Made by a program: the position numbers and the translations under genes. Of a stretch of 7,249 bases of DNA, positions 1 to 6,280 are shown in pieces. Source of the stretch: Acidobacteriota bacterium (lineage in GTDB: Bacteria > Acidobacteriota > Vicinamibacteria > Vicinamibacterales > 2-12-FULL-66-21); contig JAIVJE010000329.1 in the NCBI GenBank assembly GCA_020200195.1, positions 1 to 7,249 on the forward strand, in the 5' to 3' direction. Under the pieces are notes generated by a model. That model was not told the origin of the DNA. It searched no databases and was given only the letters and a program-made list of their open reading frames with translations. How positions within the stretch are numbered: the stretch's first letter is position 1; the number at the start of each line of letters is the position of its first letter.

Positions 1-100
1 ACGCGGGTATCTCGAGGGCGCCGCCTCCGCGAACCTTGCTGGGTGAAGGTCCGCTCCGACGGCGCATCCTCATTCGACGGTGGCTTTTAGTTTGACAACA

Positions 101-122
101 GTCCGGCTCATAGAAGCCGGAC
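101..122 (-). terminator. Hairpin after lysR, candidate terminator
   Basis: Perfect 8-bp inverted repeat: GTCCGGCT at 101-108 and AGCCGGAC at 115-122, with a 6-nt loop. On the minus strand it begins 7 nt after the lysR stop codon (130-132), where an intrinsic terminator would be expected. The tract after it on that strand (TGTTGTCAAACT) is only moderately T-rich, so it may be a weak terminator or a 3'-end stabilising hairpin. On the plus strand the flank is CGACG, which argues against a terminator in that direction. Confidence 0.5.
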
Positions 123-129
123 CGACGTC

Positions 130-1002
130 TCATTGCTTCACAATCTCCAGAAAGGCCGCTGCCGCCCGCGACAGTTCGGAACCGCGGCGGAACACGAACC
201 GGACCTGGCGAGGGGAACTCAGCCCGGGCACGCGCACCGCGGCCAGGCGCCCGGCCGCGATCTCGGCGAGCGCGCAGCGCCGAGGCAGCAGGGCGACGCC
301 GAGTCCCATCTCGACTGCCCGCTTGATCCCGTCCAGGCTCGGCAACGCGATCTGAATATTGATCGGGGCATGGCGCCGCTCGTACAGACGCAAGACGCGC
401 TCGCGCGCGGGAGAGGGGTCGTTGTGGGCGATTACCGTCTGGCGGCCCACTTCCTCCATCGAGACCCGACGACGCGTCGCGAGCCGATGGGTGGGATGCG
501 TGAGCATGACGAGCTCGTCGTTGCCGAGCGAGAGTGACTGGAGCGCCCGGTCGGGCGGCTGGAACGTCAACACGCCGAAGTCGAGTGTCCTCGCGAGCAG
601 CTCGCCGGCGATCTGCCGCGACGGTACGCGCCGCACTTCAACCCGGACGTGTCCGTGCAGCTCGGCGAACCGCGCCATGGCGGGCAGCAGCGAATGGACC
701 GCCGCCTCGTTGGCGCCAATCACCACGCGCCCGCGCCGCACGTGGTGCAGGTCACGCACCGCGGTTTCTGCATCCGCCGCGAGGTTGAGCAGCCTGACGG
801 CGTGCTCGTGGAGCAGGCGGCCGGCCTCCGTCAGCGTGCCGTTTCTCGACGCCCGGTCGAACAGTCGATCGCCGACATCCACCTCGAGCCGCCGGATGGC
901 CTGGCTGACCGCCGGTTGCGTCCGGCCCAACTTCTTCGCGGCACGCGAGAAGCTGCGTTCGGCGGCCACGACGACGAACGCATTGAGGTCCGGCAGCTGC
1001 AT
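130..1002 (-). CDS. LysR-family transcriptional regulator
   Basis: A 290-residue LysR-type DNA-binding regulator, of normal family length. The N-terminus (LPDLNAFVVVAAERSFSRAA) is the classic LysR winged helix-turn-helix opening. The helix-turn-helix spans roughly residues 18-37, with the recognition part TQPAVSQAIRRLE, followed by the wing (GDRLFDR, LTEAG) and a linker helix to about 85. Residues about 90-290 form the periplasmic-binding-protein-like effector domain. The gene is transcribed away from the adjacent 2-isopropylmalate synthase gene, the usual layout for a LysR regulator and its target, and a T-N11-A palindrome lies 10 bp before its start. By inference it controls leuA and represses itself, with a leucine-pathway metabolite or related acid as possible effector; the effector cannot be read from the sequence. 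No Shine-Dalgarno sequence is evident before the ATG (GTTATCTTTAGCCGC), so the transcript may be short-leadered. The LysR family call is firm; the target is inferred from position. Confidence 0.93.
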   Translation of the reverse strand: MQLPDLNAFVVVAAERSFSRAAKKLGRTQPAVSQAIRRLEVDVGDRLFDRASRNGTLTEAGRLLHEHAVRLLNLAADAETAVRDLHHVRRGRVVIGANEAAVHSLLPAMARFAELHGHVRVEVRRVPSRQIAGELLARTLDFGVLTFQPPDRALQSLSLGNDELVMLTHPTHRLATRRRVSMEEVGRQTVIAHNDPSPARERVLRLYERRHAPINIQIALPSLDGIKRAVEMGLGVALLPRRCALAEIAAGRLAAVRVPGLSSPRQVRFVFRRGSELSRAAAAFLEIVKQ

Positions 1003-1011
1003 GCGGCTAAA

Positions 1012-1028
1012 GATAACAAATAGTTATC
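1012..1028. promoter_or_regulatory. LysR-type operator palindrome (T-N11-A)
   Basis: Perfect inverted repeat GATAAC (1012-1017), spacer AAATA, GTTATC (1023-1028). T1014 and A1026 are separated by exactly 11 bases, the T-N11-A arrangement typical of LysR-regulator binding sites. It lies in the AT-rich spacer of a divergent lysR/leuA pair, 10 bp from the lysR start codon, which suggests autorepression. It also covers the expected -35 region of the leuA promoter candidate. The palindrome is seen directly; binding by this regulator is inferred. Confidence 0.65.
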
Positions 1029-1041
1029 ACAACACAAAAAC

Positions 1042-1047
1042 TATAAA
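1042..1047 (+). promoter_or_regulatory. Candidate -10 element for leuA
   Basis: TATAAA is a good sigma-70 -10 match and would place transcription start near 1053-1055, giving a leader of about 40 nt before leuA. The -35 position (about 1019-1024) has no consensus hexamer and falls inside the LysR palindrome, which suits a regulated promoter. The opposite strand reads TATAGT at 1045-1040, so the same AT-rich patch could serve the divergent lysR instead. This is a positional inference only. Confidence 0.35.
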
Positions 1048-1091
1048 TTGGACTTCGCCTGACCGCGCAGCGTACAACTGCCAGGGGAGGC

Positions 1092-2342
1092 ATGATGCCG
1101 ACGGACCGGCTGACGATTTTTGACACCACGCTGCGGGACGGTGAGCAGGCGCCCGGGTTCTCGATGCACGTCGACGAGAAGGTCAGGCTGGCTCGCCAGC
1201 TCGCCAGGCTCGGCGTGGACGTCATCGAGGCAGGATTCCCGATTGCGTCGGAGGCTGATGCCGAGGCCGTCCGGCGTGTCGCCGCCGAGGTCCGTGGCCC
1301 GGTGATCGCAGGGCTCGCCCGCTGCCATCCGGCGGACATCGATCGGGCCGGACTCGCGCTCTCACCGGCGGCGCGGCGTCGTATCCACACGTTCATCGCG
1401 ACCTCCGACCTGCACCTAGCCCGGAAGCTGCGCATGACGCGCGAGACGTGCCTCGACGCGGCCGTCGCGGCCGTCCGTCGCGCCCGTCGCTACACCGACG
1501 ACATCCAGTTCTCCGCCGAGGACGCCACCCGCAGCGATATGGACTTCCTGTGTCGCGTCGTCGAAGCCGTCATCGCAGCGGGGTGCACGACCATCAATCT
1601 TCCGGATACCGTCGGGTATTCGACGCCTGACGAAGTCGCGGCATTCTTCACGGCGATCATCAGCCGCGTGCCGCACTCCGACGCCGTCACCTTCAGCGCG
1701 CACTGCCACGACGACCTCGGGCTTGCGGCCGCCAACACCCTTGCGGCGGTCTGTGCGGGCGCGCGCCAGGTGGAGTGCACCGTCAACGGGATTGGGGAGC
1801 GTGCGGGCAACGCATCGCTCGAAGAAGTCGTGATGGCCACGCGCGTGCGTGCGGATCGCCTGCCGTTCACGACCGGCATCGACACCGCGCAGATTTTCCC
1901 ATCCAGCCAGCTTCTGACGGAGCTGACCGGTCAGGCTGTGCAGGCCAACAAGGCGATCGTCGGCCGGAATGCGTTCGCCCACGAAGCGGGCATCCACCAG
2001 GATGGCATGCTGAAGGATCGCCGTACTTACGAGATCATGCGGCCCGAGGACGTCGGAGTGCCGCAGGCGACGCTTGTACTGGGAAAGCACTCGGGGCGGC
2101 ATGCCGTGCGGCGCCGCTGCGAGCAGATTGGCGTCACGCTCGAGCCGCAGGAGCTCGACCAGGTCTACACCGCGATCGTGGCGCTGGCCGATCGGGAGAA
2201 GACGGTCAACGACAAGGATCTCGCGGCGGTCGTCGCCCGTGTCCGCGGAGGGGCCGCGGCCGCGCCGGCGGCCATCGTCCCGACCGCAGTCCCTGACTTC
2301 AACTCAACGCCGGCGGAAGTCGGTTACGGGCACGGCGTGTAA
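1092..2342 (+). CDS. leuA: 2-isopropylmalate synthase, short form without regulatory domain
   Basis: Catalyses the aldol condensation of acetyl-CoA with 2-oxoisovalerate, the first committed step of leucine synthesis, in the cytoplasm. The TIM-barrel catalytic domain (about residues 8-270) carries FDTTLRDGEQAPG with Asp11 and Arg15, the metal motif HCHDDLG with His204 and His206, and GIGERAGNA with Asn240. The linker subdomains (about 275-385) carry GRNAFAHEAGIHQDG and GKHSGRHAV, both hallmarks of LeuA. The protein stops at 416 residues after an Ala-rich stretch, whereas family members are usually 500-520. The leucine-binding dimer domain is absent, and no other frame downstream supplies it because the slipin remnant follows at once. 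Feedback inhibition by leucine is therefore expected to be lost; control may rest on the divergent LysR. A strong AGGGGAGG (1083-1090) precedes two adjacent ATGs; the second (1095) has the better spacing. Homocitrate synthase or another DRE-TIM condensing enzyme is possible but fits the motifs less well. Confidence 0.9.
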   Translation: MMPTDRLTIFDTTLRDGEQAPGFSMHVDEKVRLARQLARLGVDVIEAGFPIASEADAEAVRRVAAEVRGPVIAGLARCHPADIDRAGLALSPAARRRIHTFIATSDLHLARKLRMTRETCLDAAVAAVRRARRYTDDIQFSAEDATRSDMDFLCRVVEAVIAAGCTTINLPDTVGYSTPDEVAAFFTAIISRVPHSDAVTFSAHCHDDLGLAAANTLAAVCAGARQVECTVNGIGERAGNASLEEVVMATRVRADRLPFTTGIDTAQIFPSSQLLTELTGQAVQANKAIVGRNAFAHEAGIHQDGMLKDRRTYEIMRPEDVGVPQATLVLGKHSGRHAVRRRCEQIGVTLEPQELDQVYTAIVALADREKTVNDKDLAAVVARVRGGAAAAPAAIVPTAVPDFNSTPAEVGYGHGV

Positions 2343-2346
2343 CACG

Positions 2347-2882
2347 CTAGGTCGGGTTGTCGTCGCCGCTCGTCAGCGTCTGCTGGCGCAACGCCGCGGC
2401 GCCGAGCAGCCCTCCCATCCCATCGACTCCACCGCGGAACTCGGCACGAGCATGAGCGCGCCTTTCTCCTTCAATCCTTCATACAGCATGTTCATCGCGC
2501 GCAGATGCAGCGCGGTAGGATTCTGATGATAGGACTGCGACGCCGTCGCGAACGACTGCGCGATTTCGACCTCGGCCTGCCCGAGAATGACGCGGGCCTG
2601 CTTTTCACGTGACGCTTGCGCTTCCCGTGACATCGCATCCTGCAGCGACTCGGGAATGATCACGTCCCGCATCTCCACCGACTGGACGGTGGCGCCCCAC
2701 GGATTCGAACGCTGGTCGATCAGCTGCTGAAGCTCCTCTTCGATCTTTTCGCGCCCCCGCAACAGGTCGCCCAGGGAAGTCCTGCCGATGATGTCGCGCA
2801 GCGCCGTCTGGGCGGCCCAGCTCACCGCCTGTGGATAATCCTGCACCTCGAGCGCGGCTTTCTCCGGGTCGTACACTTGCAA
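2347..2882 (-). pseudogene. Slipin (SPFH/band 7) remnant, N-terminally truncated and frameshifted
   Basis: C-terminal two thirds of a stomatin/slipin-type SPFH protein. Full-length relatives are membrane-anchored proteins of about 250-280 residues that oligomerise in membrane microdomains. Visible family features are DPEKAALEV, WAAQTALRDIIGRTSL, the helical REKIEEELQQLID, NPWGATVQSVEMRDVIIPE, a coiled-coil-like segment (MSREAQASREKQARV), and the tail LHLRAMNMLYEGL. The membrane segment and the first SPFH strands are missing: reading upstream from TTG at 2882 gives six more codons, then a stop at 2901-2903, and the glmS end lies only 47 bp away. Near 2416-2423 the minus strand reads ATG GG ATG, so the frame continues into non-slipin residues and stops at 2373. 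One extra base there restores GMGGLLGAAALRQQTL and a stop at 2347-2349. The restored remnant would be 178 residues. Two independent lesions support a pseudogene; a sequencing error could explain the frameshift but not the truncation. Confidence 0.85.
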
Positions 2883-2929
2883 CCGCCCCCCACGGGATGC
2901 CTAGACCCCCGAAAATGCTCCAGAAATGT

Positions 2930-4774
2930 CTATTCGACCGTAACGCTCTTGGCCAGATTGCGGGGTTGATCGACATCGCACCCGCGGCGGACGGCGATGT
3001 GGTACGCCAGCAACTGCAGAGGCACGACCATCAGAACCGGGGTGAGCAGCGGGTGCGCGTCCGGGACCGCGATCAGGAAATCATCGGCGGGGTCGAGCAC
3101 CTCCTGGATGCTGTTGTGACCGACGGTGGCCAGCGCCACAACGGATCCCCCGCGCGCCTTCGCTTCCTGAATGTTGCCGACCATCTTGTCGAACACGTGA
3201 TCGTGCGGTGCGATGGCCACAACCGGCATCTGCTCGTCGATGAGCGCAATCGGCCCGTGCTTCATCTCCCCGGCGGGATACCCTTCGGCGTGGATGTACG
3301 AGATTTCTTTCAGCTTCAGTGCTCCTTCGAGCGCGATGGGGTAGTTGATCCCGCGGCCAAGATACAGGAAGTCGCTGCGCTGATAGAACCGCTTCGCGAT
3401 CTCCTCCGTCTGCGGCTCACACTTGAGCGTCTGCTCGAGCAGGAGCGGAAGCTGGATCAATGCCTCGAGGTGGGGCCGGGCGGCGGCCTCCGTCATGGTG
3501 CCGCGGATCTGTCCGAGGTACATCGCGAACAGGTGCAACGCCACGAGCTGTGACGTGAACGCCTTCGTCGACGCGACCCCGATTTCGGGCCCTGCGTGCG
3601 TGTAGACGGTGCCCTCGGTCTCGCGGGTTGCCATGCTCCCGACGACGTTACAGATAGAGATGCTGCGGGCCCCCTTCTTTTTGGCCTCGCGTAACGCAGC
3701 CAGTGTGTCGGCCGTTTCCCCCGACTGCGTGATCACGACCGCGAGCGTGTTCTTCGACACAATCGGATCGCGGTAGCGATACTCGGAGCCATAGTCCACA
3801 TCGACTGGCACCCGAGCCAGCGATTCGATCAGGAACTTACCGACGAGCGCGGAGTGCCAGGACGTGCCGCACGCAAGAACGACCACGCGCTCGATCTCTC
3901 GAAGATCCTGGTCGGGTATTTCGATCTCCTGTAGAAACACCTTGCCGCGCTCGAGCGACGCGCGCCCGAGCACCGTCTCCTTGGCCGCCCAGGGCTGCTC
4001 GAAGATCTCCTTGAGCATGAAGTGCTTGTATCCGGCCTTCTCCGCCATCACCGGATCCCACGACACTCGCGTGCTCTTCTTCGACACCGCCCGGCCAGAA
4101 TAATCGGTGAACTCCACCCCCTTCGGCGAGATGACGGCCATCTCTTCGTCGCCGAGAAACACGACGTCGCGGGTGTGGCTGAGGATCGCCGGGATGTCCG
4201 AGGCTACGAAAAACTCCCCGTCGCCGAGACCGACGACGATCGGAGGCCCGTTCCGCACCGTGACGATCTTGTTCGGGTCGTCGGCGGAGATCAGCACGAG
4301 CGCGAACAGTCCGCGTATGTAGAGCAAGGCTCTCCGCACGGCATTCTCGAGTCCATCGCCTTTGGTCTCCCGTTCGACGAGATGGGCGACGATCTCAGTG
4401 TCCGTCTCCGTGACGAACCGGTGTCCCTCTTTCTGCAGCTGTTGCTTGAGGTCCAGGTAGTTCTCGATGATGCCGTTGTGCACGACCACGATGCGGCCCG
4501 AGCAGTCGCGGTGCGGATGGGCGTTCTCCTCGGTCGGACGGCCGTGAGTGGCCCATCGCGTGTGCCCGATTCCGTACTCCCCTTCCAGCGGTTCGGTCGC
4601 GATGACCTCCTCGAGGCGGTGCAGCTTGCCGGCGCTTCGACGCAGCTCGATCGCGCCATCGCGCAGTACCGCGACACCGGCCGAGTCGTAGCCTCGATAC
4701 TCGAGCCGGCGCAGGCCATCAATGAGGATCGGAACAACCTGCTTCGACCCGATGTAGCCGATGATTCCGCACAT
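2930..4774 (-). CDS. glmS: Glutamine--fructose-6-phosphate aminotransferase (isomerizing)
   Basis: Converts fructose-6-phosphate and glutamine to glucosamine-6-phosphate, the entry step to UDP-GlcNAc, in the cytoplasm. The 614-residue product has the normal length. Residues 1-220 are the class II glutamine amidotransferase domain: Cys2 (the N-terminal nucleophile once Met is removed), HTRWATHG at 71-78, HNGIIEN at 99-105 and TDTE at 124-127. The first SIS sugar-isomerase domain (about 290-425) carries ACGTSWHSA and ITQSGETADTLAAL. The second (about 460-600) carries GRGINYPIALEGALKLKEI and EGYPAGEMKHGP. The C-terminus LAKSVTVE contains the conserved Lys of the fructose-6-phosphate site. The start was set at 4774 because the catalytic Cys must follow the initiator Met, and GAGG lies 9 nt upstream. 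A GTG at 4828 overlapping the glmU stop would add 18 residues and bury the Cys. It lies 50 bp downstream of glmU, probably in the same transcript. No glmS ribozyme fits that gap. Confidence 0.98.
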   Translation of the reverse strand: MCGIIGYIGSKQVVPILIDGLRRLEYRGYDSAGVAVLRDGAIELRRSAGKLHRLEEVIATEPLEGEYGIGHTRWATHGRPTEENAHPHRDCSGRIVVVHNGIIENYLDLKQQLQKEGHRFVTETDTEIVAHLVERETKGDGLENAVRRALLYIRGLFALVLISADDPNKIVTVRNGPPIVVGLGDGEFFVASDIPAILSHTRDVVFLGDEEMAVISPKGVEFTDYSGRAVSKKSTRVSWDPVMAEKAGYKHFMLKEIFEQPWAAKETVLGRASLERGKVFLQEIEIPDQDLREIERVVVLACGTSWHSALVGKFLIESLARVPVDVDYGSEYRYRDPIVSKNTLAVVITQSGETADTLAALREAKKKGARSISICNVVGSMATRETEGTVYTHAGPEIGVASTKAFTSQLVALHLFAMYLGQIRGTMTEAAARPHLEALIQLPLLLEQTLKCEPQTEEIAKRFYQRSDFLYLGRGINYPIALEGALKLKEISYIHAEGYPAGEMKHGPIALIDEQMPVVAIAPHDHVFDKMVGNIQEAKARGGSVVALATVGHNSIQEVLDPADDFLIAVPDAHPLLTPVLMVVPLQLLAYHIAVRRGCDVDQPRNLAKSVTVE

Positions 4775-4824
4775 GCGTGTGAGCCTCGATTCGTTTCCTG
4801 GGGTTCCGCCGACGCCCGGGGTAT

Positions 4825-6201
4825 TCACGCGCGCGATTTCTTCTTCGCCACCCAGCCCTCTTTGTTCACCTGTTTACCGCGAGAAATCGCCAGCGCCTCA
4901 GGCGGCACATCCTCGGTGATCGAGGACCCGGCTGCGACGTAGGCGCCCCGGCCGACACGCACCGGGGCAATGAGCTGCGTGTCGCTGCCGATGAACGCCC
5001 CGTCTTCGATGACCGTGGGATGTTTGGCTGCGCCGTCGTAGTTACAGGTGATCGTGCCTGCGCCCACATTCACCCGCTCTCCAATCGTCGCGTCGCCGAG
5101 GTAGGACAGGTGGTTCGCCTTGGAGCCGCGCCCGATCCTGGTTTTCTTCAGCTCCACGAAGTTGCCGACGTGTGCGTCGACCGCCACCTCGGATTGCGGA
5201 CGGATGTGCGCGAAGGGTCCAATGCGGGCCCCGTTGTCCACGCTGGACTCCGTGATCACGCAGAAGTTGTTGATCACCACTCCGTCGCCGATCACCGAAT
5301 CCACGATCCGCACCCCGGAGTGAATCTGGCAGCCCGATCCGATTCGAGTTCGGCCCTCGATGTACACTCCCGGCTGGATCACCGTATCGGCGCCGATCAC
5401 CACGTCAGGACCAATGAAGGCGGTCGCCGGGTCGGCGAGCGTCACGCCGGAGGCCATGAGCTCGTCGTTCTTCGTGCTCTTCAGGATCATCGCCACCTCG
5501 GCCAGCTCGCTGCGGCTGTTTACCCCAAGAATTTCCCGCGGGTCGTCGAGCACCAGGGTTTCTACCGTCATGCCGCGGCCGCGATAGATCCGAACCAGAT
5601 CGGGCAGGTAGAACTCCCCCTGGGCGTTTGCCGATCCGATCTGTCGCAACGCTTCGAACAACGGCGGGAGGTCGAATGCGTAGATCCCGCTGTTGATCTC
5701 GCGAATCCGCCGCTCGTCGCCCGTCGCGTCCTTGTGCTCGACGATGGCCGCGATGCTGCCCCGATTCCGGACAATTCGACCATATCCGTCAGGCCGATCG
5801 ACTTCGGCCGACAGCACCGTCATGGCGGCACGGGCGGCGGCGTGCCTCCGCACCAGTCCCACCAGGGTTTGCGGACGCAGGAGCGGGACATCGCCTGATA
5901 ACAGGACGACTGTGCCGCTTCCGGCTGGTAGGAACGGCTCGGCCTGCAACAACGCGTGACCTGTGCCGAGTTGGGGCTCCTGGGATGCAAACCGCAGGCC
6001 CAGCCGTTTCGCCAACCCCCCCTGAACATCCGCGGCCTGGTACCCCACGACGACAACCGTGGACTCGGGCGCCAGCGCATCCCCCGCCCGGAGCACGTGT
6101 TCGATGAGCGGCAGCCCCGCGGCCGTGTGGAGCACCTTGGGCCGCGTCGACCGCATTCGTGTCCCCTTGCCGGCGGCAAGGATGACGAGGTGGGTAGGCA
6201 T
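4825..6201 (-). CDS. glmU: Bifunctional UDP-GlcNAc pyrophosphorylase / glucosamine-1-phosphate acetyltransferase
   Basis: Carries out the last two steps to UDP-N-acetylglucosamine: acetyl-CoA-dependent acetylation of glucosamine-1-phosphate, then uridylyl transfer from UTP. The product has 458 residues, the usual length. The N-terminal Rossmann-like uridylyltransferase domain (1-230) shows LAAGKGTRM at 8-16, Lys22 in RPKVLH, GTGHALLQAE at 79-88, GDVPLL with Asp104, YGRIV at 140-144, NSGIYAFD with Asn170, and metal-binding Asn228 in GVNSRSEL. The C-terminal left-handed beta-helix (about 250-440) has hexapeptide repeats and acetyltransferase residues His364 in KANHLSYLGD, NVGAGTITCNYDG and IGSDTQLIAPV. 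Both active sites look intact. The C-terminus ends in a basic KKKSRA. The start is the ATG before MPTHLVILAAGKG; no clear Shine-Dalgarno sequence precedes it. It sits upstream of glmS in the same direction, a common pairing. Confidence 0.98.
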   Translation of the reverse strand: MPTHLVILAAGKGTRMRSTRPKVLHTAAGLPLIEHVLRAGDALAPESTVVVVGYQAADVQGGLAKRLGLRFASQEPQLGTGHALLQAEPFLPAGSGTVVLLSGDVPLLRPQTLVGLVRRHAAARAAMTVLSAEVDRPDGYGRIVRNRGSIAAIVEHKDATGDERRIREINSGIYAFDLPPLFEALRQIGSANAQGEFYLPDLVRIYRGRGMTVETLVLDDPREILGVNSRSELAEVAMILKSTKNDELMASGVTLADPATAFIGPDVVIGADTVIQPGVYIEGRTRIGSGCQIHSGVRIVDSVIGDGVVINNFCVITESSVDNGARIGPFAHIRPQSEVAVDAHVGNFVELKKTRIGRGSKANHLSYLGDATIGERVNVGAGTITCNYDGAAKHPTVIEDGAFIGSDTQLIAPVRVGRGAYVAAGSSITEDVPPEALAISRGKQVNKEGWVAKKKSRA

Positions 6202-6224
6202 TACGGACAGTGTAACGTGTGGTG

Positions 6225-6257
6225 CTTGGTCCTTGCTTCTTGGGGGTAAGGACCAAG
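6225..6257. repeat. Intergenic 10-bp inverted repeat before glmU
   Basis: Perfect inverted repeat: CTTGGTCCTT (6225-6234) and AAGGACCAAG (6248-6257), with a 13-nt spacer containing a G5 run. It occupies much of the 79-bp gap between the TPR gene stop (6281) and the glmU start (6201). The right arm continues into GAC, so the motif AAGGAC occurs twice in tandem (6249-6260 region). On the minus strand no T-tract follows, so it is not a standard terminator. It could be a REP-like dispersed palindrome, an mRNA-stabilising hairpin, or a site controlling glmU. The structure is seen directly; its role is unknown. Confidence 0.6.
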
Positions 6258-6280
6258 GACGAACTAAGGGCTACAAGGAT

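Noticed and set aside
1..100. Possible tail of a gene entering from the left edge
   Set aside because: Plus frame 1 is open from the edge to a TAG at 88-90, but the 29 residues match nothing I recognise and the other frames are similarly short, so no gene can be supported.
359..1123. 254-codon plus-strand open frame opposite lysR
   Set aside because: Ser/Arg/Thr-rich shadow of the LysR gene that also runs through the divergent promoter region.
1416..2102. 228-codon minus-strand open frame opposite leuA
   Set aside because: Arg/Gly/Asp-rich antisense shadow of the conserved leuA catalytic region.
2343..2346. Terminator between leuA and the slipin remnant
   Set aside because: Only 4 bp separate the two convergent stop codons, and no hairpin with a T-tract is visible nearby.
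2414..2424. Programmed -1 frameshift site in the slipin gene
   Set aside because: No slippery heptamer of the X XXY YYZ type and no following stem-loop are evident, and the gene is also 5'-truncated, so a simple mutation or sequencing error is more likely.
2831..3553. 240-codon plus-strand open frame across the slipin/glmS junction
   Set aside because: It is mostly the antisense of the glmS C-terminus and has no family features.
4775..4824. glmS ribozyme/riboswitch
   Set aside because: The glmU-glmS gap is 50 nt, far too short for the glmS ribozyme, and no such core is visible.
4022..4942. 306-codon plus-strand open frame opposite glmS
   Set aside because: It is antisense to the conserved glmS and the 3' end of glmU, has His/Asp/Arg-rich composition typical of a GC-rich shadow frame, and no recognisable domain.
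5020..5898. 292-codon plus-strand open frame opposite glmU
   Set aside because: Antisense to a fully conserved glmU, with no ribosome binding site or domain; explained by codon bias of the real gene.
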